Positions 57,736 through 64,000 of a stretch of DNA of 64,000 nucleotides are shown here, in pieces (positions within the stretch are counted from its first letter, which is position 1; the number at the start of each line of letters is the position of its first letter). Made by a program: the position numbers and the translations under genes. Origin of the DNA: Carallia brachiata (lineage: Eukaryota; Streptophyta; Magnoliopsida; Malpighiales; Rhizophoraceae); contig JADCRB010000040.1 of the NCBI GenBank assembly GCA_021464245.1, positions 7,846,575 to 7,910,574 on the forward strand, written 5' to 3'. The notes beneath the pieces are model-generated. The model worked only from the letters and a program-made list of their open reading frames with translations. It did no database searches and had not been told where the DNA came from.

Positions 57736-58532
57736 ATGTTTTAAAAACAGCATCGATCATTAAATAAAAAAATTCAAAGTTTTAAAATTCAACGGTTCAA
57801 TAGAGTTAACTGTAATTGAACCGATAAAATTAGTATTTAATATTAACTATATAAAAATTAAATAGTTATATACATTTATCTAATATATTAATATTTAAAA
57901 TGTAATATTATATAAGATATAAGTATGTGTATATATATATATATATTAGAACACTTATTTTTGTAGCCTTAATATATATGATTTATAATTTAATTTAAAA
58001 TGAAAATTTATTAATCATAGTTTACAATTTATAAATTTGTATTCTTACAATATACTTTAACATATGTTTCAAAAATAATTGTTGAACATCTATGTTCCAT
58101 TTAATTTATTTCTAAATATATACCATTTATATATTTACAAAGTAGTGAATATTTTTGGTAAAATAAAAACATGTTAATTACTTTTAAAAATGTCAATGTA
58201 TTAATTATTTTTGAAAATTTGAAATATAATAATGACTTTTGAAAGAAATTAGGCATGTAGATATTTGATAAGGTAAAATATTAATTAATTTTGACTAAGG
58301 TATATTGGTATTTATTGACATTTTTTTTTTGGGTACTTTTTTCTCTTTGAACCAAATCATTTTGGTTGGAATAACTGGAACCGATTCCTGATTCAACCGA
58401 CCGGTTCACCTGGTTCTTGGCCGATTTTTCAATCCAACAGTTTTTTAAGGCTAACTGGACTAATACAAAGTTCGGTTCCCGATTTTTCTGGTTAAACCAA
58501 CCGATCAGTCTAGTTCTTTCAACACTGATTTA
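57736..58532. mobile_element. ACCGGTT-rich inverted-repeat element, copy 5
   Basis: The left end begins TGTTTTAAAAACAGCATCG. The right part has CAACCGACCGGTTCACC at about 58396 and ends GATCAGTCTAGTTCTTTCAA. The core is AT-rich and holds an AT microsatellite near 57933-57946. It is more diverged than the 56.3-kb copy; target duplication not clear. Confidence 0.45.
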
Positions 58533-58539
58533 AACTTGC

Positions 58540-59645
58540 CAAAAAGGCATTCCTTCAATTTCAAGTCCATTAAGTCCTAAGTTGTCAAATCCTCTCAAGT
58601 CTCAACTCACTGAGTAAGCTACATTTTCTTTTAGTCACCGAGCAATGAGATGTATTACATAGATAGTATTGATTTATTGCATTTTAAACAAGTTTATTTT
58701 TTAGTGTTATTATTATTGGATAAATATTTGCAATCTTAGCAATTTATTGGTCACTAGGCTTATTAGATGGAATGAATTAGATGTGTGGAAAAAACTATAA
58801 ATCAAAACTTTTAGACCTAATCACATGATAAGCCACATGGAAGTTTTAGATTTTTGTGAATTTTTTCAGTAGTCCTACATGATTTTGATTTTTCAAAATA
58901 GTCCTACACCTTTAGATTGTGTTTCAGATTGATACTTTTTTGGACAATAAATTGTCAATCCATTAAGTACAATGTTGGGATTATCCCCATTCGAGTCCAA
59001 AAACCTTTTAGGATTTTTTCAACCTAGTCGTACAACTTTTTCTAGCTTTAAGTTAGTCCTATAACTTTAGTTTCCCATCCAACAAAGTCCTACACTGGAC
59101 AAAATTAGGTCAACAAATTCAAAGTGTATTTGACCTTGATAGAAATCTCATATATAACCTAATACACAACCAAATACATTGTTAAAATGTATTTCCCTCA
59201 ATCCCAATGTTCCTTCCAATTCTTGAAATCGTAAAATCCCCAAATCCCCAATTTCTTCCCTTCCCATTTCAAAAATAACCCAAATACTCAAGCTGTCCTC
59301 CCCTATGTTTTCTTAGTGATCATAATCTGATGCTAAAACGAGGCAATTGCAACTACATGTTAAAGAGGTTAGTTGAAATTTTAATCATTTCTTCTTAGAA
59401 TTTACTGTTGTGTCAAGTTTTTGTTGACTTTGATGTTGAAAACTCACTTTAAGAGGTTTTGATAGTGAAATTTTAGGGTATTTGATTGATTGGAAATCTA
59501 TATTATACTCTAAGAGTGTTTTAGGCAGGAATATGAGACCACATGCATACTTTTAGGGTTTTGTGCACAAAACGAAACACGTTGTTTCTTGTTATATATA
59601 TATATAATGAAATGTGTGATATACTAGTTTTTTGTCGTTTACAGA
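58540..59645. other. Spacer upstream of a transposase remnant
   Basis: No gene recognised. It may include 5' parts of the decayed Mutator-like element that follows. Confidence 0.4.
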
Positions 59646-59977
59646 ATGAGTGATATTGGCGAGGTCTTAATTATGTACCATGATGGGGCATTATGCACTG
59701 ACCCACAAACTTGTTATGAAGTCAACAGTGTTCAAAGATTCAGTGTTAAGGTGGATAGATTTATTTATTGGAATTTTTATTATATGGTGAACAAGGACTT
59801 AGGTTATCCAAATTTTGAGGATGTAAAATTATAAAGTTCCCTGAGAGACCTTAGATTATGGGCTTAGGCTATTACATAATAGTAATAGCGCTATACTTGA
59901 ACTTGGTCAATTGATTTTGAAGCATAGTAAGGTTGATGTGTATGTTGTCTACAATGATGAAGTTAGTGGGTCCTAAG
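59646..59977 (+). pseudogene. Mutator-like transposase N-terminal fragment (PB1-like domain), decayed
   Basis: The first frame reads DIGEVLIMYHDGALCTDP, then VNSVQRFSVKVDRFIYWNFY and KDLGYPNFEDVKL. After small frame changes it continues DYGLRLLHNSNSAILELGQ and VDVYVVYNDEVSGS. The order (glycine turn, then a tyrosine-rich helix with DLGY, then the LRLL...VDVYVV end) resembles the PB1-like domain found at the N-terminus of many plant Mutator-like transposases. The catalytic part was not found downstream. Assignment is by pattern only. Confidence 0.4.
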
Positions 59978-59985
59978 TGGCTGCA

Positions 59986-62900
59986 GAAGAGTGTATTGAA
60001 GGAGAAAAAATTAAAAAGTAACAAGGAAAGGTTGATGTTAGGGGATGTAAGGGCAGTGTAGTGTTGGTCCCAATACAACCCAAAAAGAGAAGTGAATTGG
60101 GTGTTTTCGATTTCGCCTTACGATTCACTCAATCTCAACTTCAAAGGGTTAGTTGCAATGATAATTGATAATTGAATATAAGTCAAACAATATAAATGCA
60201 GCTAAAAGTAAATGAGAGATAGGGAAGAAGAGATTATACCGCAATTTATAGTGGTTCAGCTCCAACAAAAAACCTACATCCACACCTCAAAGACCCTTTT
60301 TAAGAGTTCAATCCACTAATCATTTTTCTTCTTTTGCCGAGTAAAAAACAATTATTTACAACTTTTTCTCTTTGGTCGCACAACATGACAATTACTGCAT
60401 GATGCCTCCATATTTAGATTAGTCTTTTTGGCTTTATTTTGCTTTGTGATTCTTTGTTTTTGCTTATTATGTGGAACCAATGCTTTCTAGTCCACTGTTA
60501 AAACTTTTAAGCAACAGAGAGAAGAAGAGAACGAGTTAATAGAAACTAATAGCATCTTATTTATGCTAACACTTATATGCATAAGAACATGTACAAATGT
60601 AAATGTGGCTAATCTTTATTTAATATGTATTTTGATCTTTATATCTCATTATAATATTTGAATCTTTGAAATGCAGGTTATGATATTGCATAAATAGACT
60701 AATTATTTCATTTAATAATATTATGGCATATTCTAATGTATTTGTTCATTTAAGTTTAAAATTTTATTTTATTAATAATATAAATTTGCCTATTAATTAT
60801 CAAGAAAATAAATTTTTATACATAAAAGTCTAAAGTAACATATAAGTAACACACGCAAATGGATCTCATTCAATCTTTCCTATAAGTAAAACCCACCACT
60901 CGAGTACTATTAGATCCGAATGGATCTCCGTCAAGTTGATCATGGTATTAATAAGTCTGAACTTATATCATGCACACACAGTCAAATTGACAGTCTAAAG
61001 AAGAACATTGCTTCCATTGCACGGATTGAAACTCAAACCCAAATTAAACGTACGGAAAACATGTCGAGTTATCACCAAACTACCACTTCAGGTAGTATAG
61101 CCACCTTTATGTTATGTGTCTTTAATCCACTCATCCAAATATCCACATTATTCACACATTAAAAATTATCATTGAAAAAATTTTGAAAAAATCCTTAAAA
61201 TATTTAAAATATCAATATTTTTTTTCAAAAAATGAAATCCAAAAAGTTTTACAAAAGTCTAAATTTAAAAAAAAATCCAAAAAAATTTTAAAAAATTATA
61301 AATTCAAAAAAATAAAATTTTTGTTTGAAAATTTGATTTTTTTTAAATAACAAATCTTTTAAAAAGTCTAAAAGTTTTCAAAAATGCAAAAAGTAAAAGA
61401 AATTCCAACATTTCTATATCTCTCTATTGGCTCGGATCCTTCTCCATCAAAACTCTACATGTAATATATTAAATTACAAAAGAGAGAAAGTTTTTCCTTG
61501 AATTTGAAGGCCTTTTTAGTTTATGTGGCATATTTTTTACTTTTTCCTTTTTAGCTTATACTATATAATCTCTACTTTTTAGAGATCTTAATATTCTAAT
61601 TATTTTTGTAATTTTAATTAAAATATATTATTATGACAAACTTAATACTTAATTTAAATTTTATCTAACTATTATTATCCAAATTTAATCCAATCTACTC
61701 ATATAAAAGTATCTGTATCAAATTTAAATTTCTTTATGGCAATGAATATATACATAAAATATAATTATAAAAGTATAAAGAATATTCACCTGTTTAAGTC
61801 GAAGCTCTTGGTACTTGAATTTTTAAAAACTCAATTTTAAGATTTTTAAATTTTTTTAATTTGATAAATTCACAATAATTATAGTCTTTCTCATATTCTA
61901 ATAAGTTTAGGATTTCAATAGTTTTTCTTAGTATTCTATTAAAAATAGATTTTTAATTTCACGAGATTTTAGTATTCTCATGTGCATACAGTACACTTTT
62001 TTCACATTATAAGAGTATAAGTATCTACTATTTGTATTATTATTTTTAGCTCCCTCTTGACTATATTTCTCAATTTCTCATCAAGTAAAACATGAAATAA
62101 TTTTGATAGTGTAAATTATTGTTATTTGTAATCATTCAATTTACATTACCAATACGTCACATTTATTTTAAAATTTTAAAAAATTTGGATTTAAAATTGG
62201 CAAATTCTATAAAAGCTTTTGTCGGTCTACGTGGCAACGTTTGTTTAGTTTTAGGATTTTTATAGTATAATGAATTAAACATGAAATTAGTGTAGGATTT
62301 TCATAGGATTTTATTTAATTTTTTTAAAAAATTTAAAAATCTAAAGAAACCCGCATATTACGCCAGCCTCTTACTAATTATAAAAATAGATAATCATTAA
62401 TATTTTTATACTTTTTAGATAGATATTATTATCAAATTAATTACTTTAAATTTTTATTCAGTTATATTATAATTATGTATACAGTCTTAATAGAGTATTA
62501 AATTTAATTATCAACTTTTAGAACTCACATCAAATAGATCATTATTAATTTTTGTTATACTTTTTATATAAAAATTATTATCAAATTGATTACTTTAATT
62601 CCTTATTCAATTATATTATAAGTATGTATATAGTCTTTATATGGATATCATATTTAGTTGCCTATTAAAATAGAACTCTCATCAAATATATCTTAATAAT
62701 TTGTATATATTTTGATATAAACCCAATATCTTCCAATGATTCGGACCACCTTAAAAATCATTTGAAGGTAGAATCTATTCAAAATTGCGAGTTAAACCGT
62801 GGGTCAATGGGATCGCTTTGTTTAATTTGTGCAGTTGCTCAGACTTGGTTCATTAATTTGGGAGGGAACATGATTATAAATATACAATTAATTCTGCTGA

Positions 62901-63840
62901 GCCATACATCACTAGAGTTGATATTGGGTTTGCTTTTTCTTTTTTGGGATAAAAGGAAAAAATTCATGATTATATTATATTTAACCTTTTTTTTCTTGCA
63001 CCTTTTGTATTTTTATTATTGTGTTATTTTTACTGACATGGCTTTTTTTATTTGTCTTTCAAATTCCAACTCAAACTAATCCATCACAGGCACTTTTCGT
63101 ATTTCTCCAGTGGATGCCAAAGACATGGGCAAATATATGATTGCAACATGGAACTCGAACCAAACTTCTGTACTGTAAGTATTTTTTTCCTTTGTTTTTT
63201 TAACCCCAATGAAAAATGCTTGCCACTTGGTAATTTCGGATTATTATATTAGTTTCGTATACATGTTCATCAATAGACTGAATCAAATTTTTTTAAGAAT
63301 AGTGATTTTTTTATTATTAATATTTTAATAATAAAATCAAAAAAGAAAAAATATGCAATTAAAAAATTATATATATATATATACATAAAAGTGATACTTT
63401 ACTCTCATCAATTTTCAATGAGTTCGTAAGAGTGATACAATCAACTCCATTTTTTTATATTATTAAAATTCAGTTTTTTTTTATTAAAATTATAAATATT
63501 TATTAAAATTAAAAAATATGTGTGAAGCATGAACCTTAAAAACTATTTTACTACACAATTTAATTTTATATAATAATAAAATAGTTAAATAATCTATCCA
63601 ATAATATTTAATAATTTATTTATTTTTTATATAATTTTAATTATCTAATATCTATATTATTTTATTATTTTTTTTATTTGAATGTTGTGAGTTAATATTT
63701 GTAAGGAGAGACAAGGGAAAAGGGTAAGCCTTCTTTTTCACTCTCGTAGTCTTGCAGTTAAACTTATTTATTGTAAGAAAAAAGTATCGCTGAAAAAATA
63801 GTTAACAAAAAAAAAAAAAAAGTGAAAAATATTACACAGA
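59986..63840. other. AT-rich spacer
   Basis: Very AT-rich. Open frames at 60920-61162 and 62762-63079 have no family features. A short exon-like segment at about 63090-63175, ending before GTAAGT, was noted but has no partner. I see no supported gene. Confidence 0.45.
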
Positions 63841-64000
63841 CAAAACTAATAATCCCTCAAATTGGCACAGAATGCGTAATTACGCTGTCTTTCTCTTTGG
63901 CAGAACAATTTCTCCTCTTTCAAATATACACGCTACTAAAAGTCCCGCTTCCCCTTGTGTCTCCGCTGTCTTCTTGCTCTAATCCGGCACCGCCGCAAAA
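63840..64000. other. Possible start of a further gene at the window edge
   Basis: The last 150 bp become C-rich and less AT-biased, with CT-rich words and CACCGCCGC, like the leader of a plant gene whose coding region would lie beyond the window. This cannot be confirmed here. Confidence 0.25.

Noticed and set aside
60920..61162. 80-codon plus-strand frame
   Set aside because: No family features, surrounded by AT-rich spacer; not supported as a gene.
62762..63079. 105-codon plus-strand frame
   Set aside because: Composition follows the AT-rich background (many Phe, Leu, Ile); no domain.
63090..63178. Exon-like segment ending before GTAAGT
   Set aside because: No partner exon or recognisable protein in the remaining window.
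1..64000. CRISPR arrays, operons, bacterial-style promoters or terminators
   Set aside because: The window is eukaryotic nuclear DNA; tandem short repeats seen here are microsatellites.

Overview
This is a stretch of AT-rich nuclear DNA from a plant, almost certainly a core eudicot. The evidence is GT-AG introns with T-rich 3' ends, a plastid dicarboxylate carrier with a transit peptide, a UGT85-type glycosyltransferase, an EXORDIUM-like gene, plant LTR elements, SINEs and Mutator-like elements, and a plastid-derived insertion. I cannot name the species.

Layout. About 4.8-9.2 kb (+): plastid glutamate/malate translocator of the DiT2 type, 4 exons. 11.3-15.1 kb (-): SF3B1, essentially intronless. 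15-22 kb: intergenic, with a tandem duplication, two LINE-like retroposons and a nested terminal-inverted-repeat candidate. 22.5-25.3 kb (+): nuclear poly(A)-binding protein, 6 exons, with an old plastid ndhD fragment in intron 3 and a GC-AG intron. 28.5-33.7 kb (-): an EXORDIUM-like gene cut in two by a 4.3-kb gag-only LTR retrotransposon with a 5-bp target duplication. 34-46 kb: repeats, including copia remnants, SINEs, an ACCGGTT-rich inverted-repeat family and a striking foldback hairpin. 46.7-50.2 kb (+): nitronate monooxygenase-like TIM-barrel protein, 6 exons, with a second GC-AG intron. 52.4-55.2 kb (+): UGT85-type glucosyltransferase, 2 exons. 56-64 kb: miniature elements, a Mutator-like remnant and AT-rich spacer.

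The genes do not form a pathway. The set DiT2, SF3B1, EXORDIUM-like and nitronate monooxygenase has the same order as I remember for Arabidopsis At5g64290-At5g64250, so the window is probably a conserved syntenic block expanded by repeats, with PABN lying between SF3B1 and the EXORDIUM-like gene.

Three otherwise well-preserved genes carry single-base frameshifts at short homopolymers: +1 in DiT2, +1 in SF3B1 and -1 twice in the UGT. SF3B1 is an essential, usually single-copy gene, so uncorrected sequencing indels are the simplest explanation, though real lesions cannot be excluded without reads. The EXORDIUM-like gene looks genuinely dead. I found no wholly new biological system. The most noteworthy items are the gag-only element inside the EXORDIUM-like gene, the 41.9-42.1 kb foldback and the two GC-AG introns.
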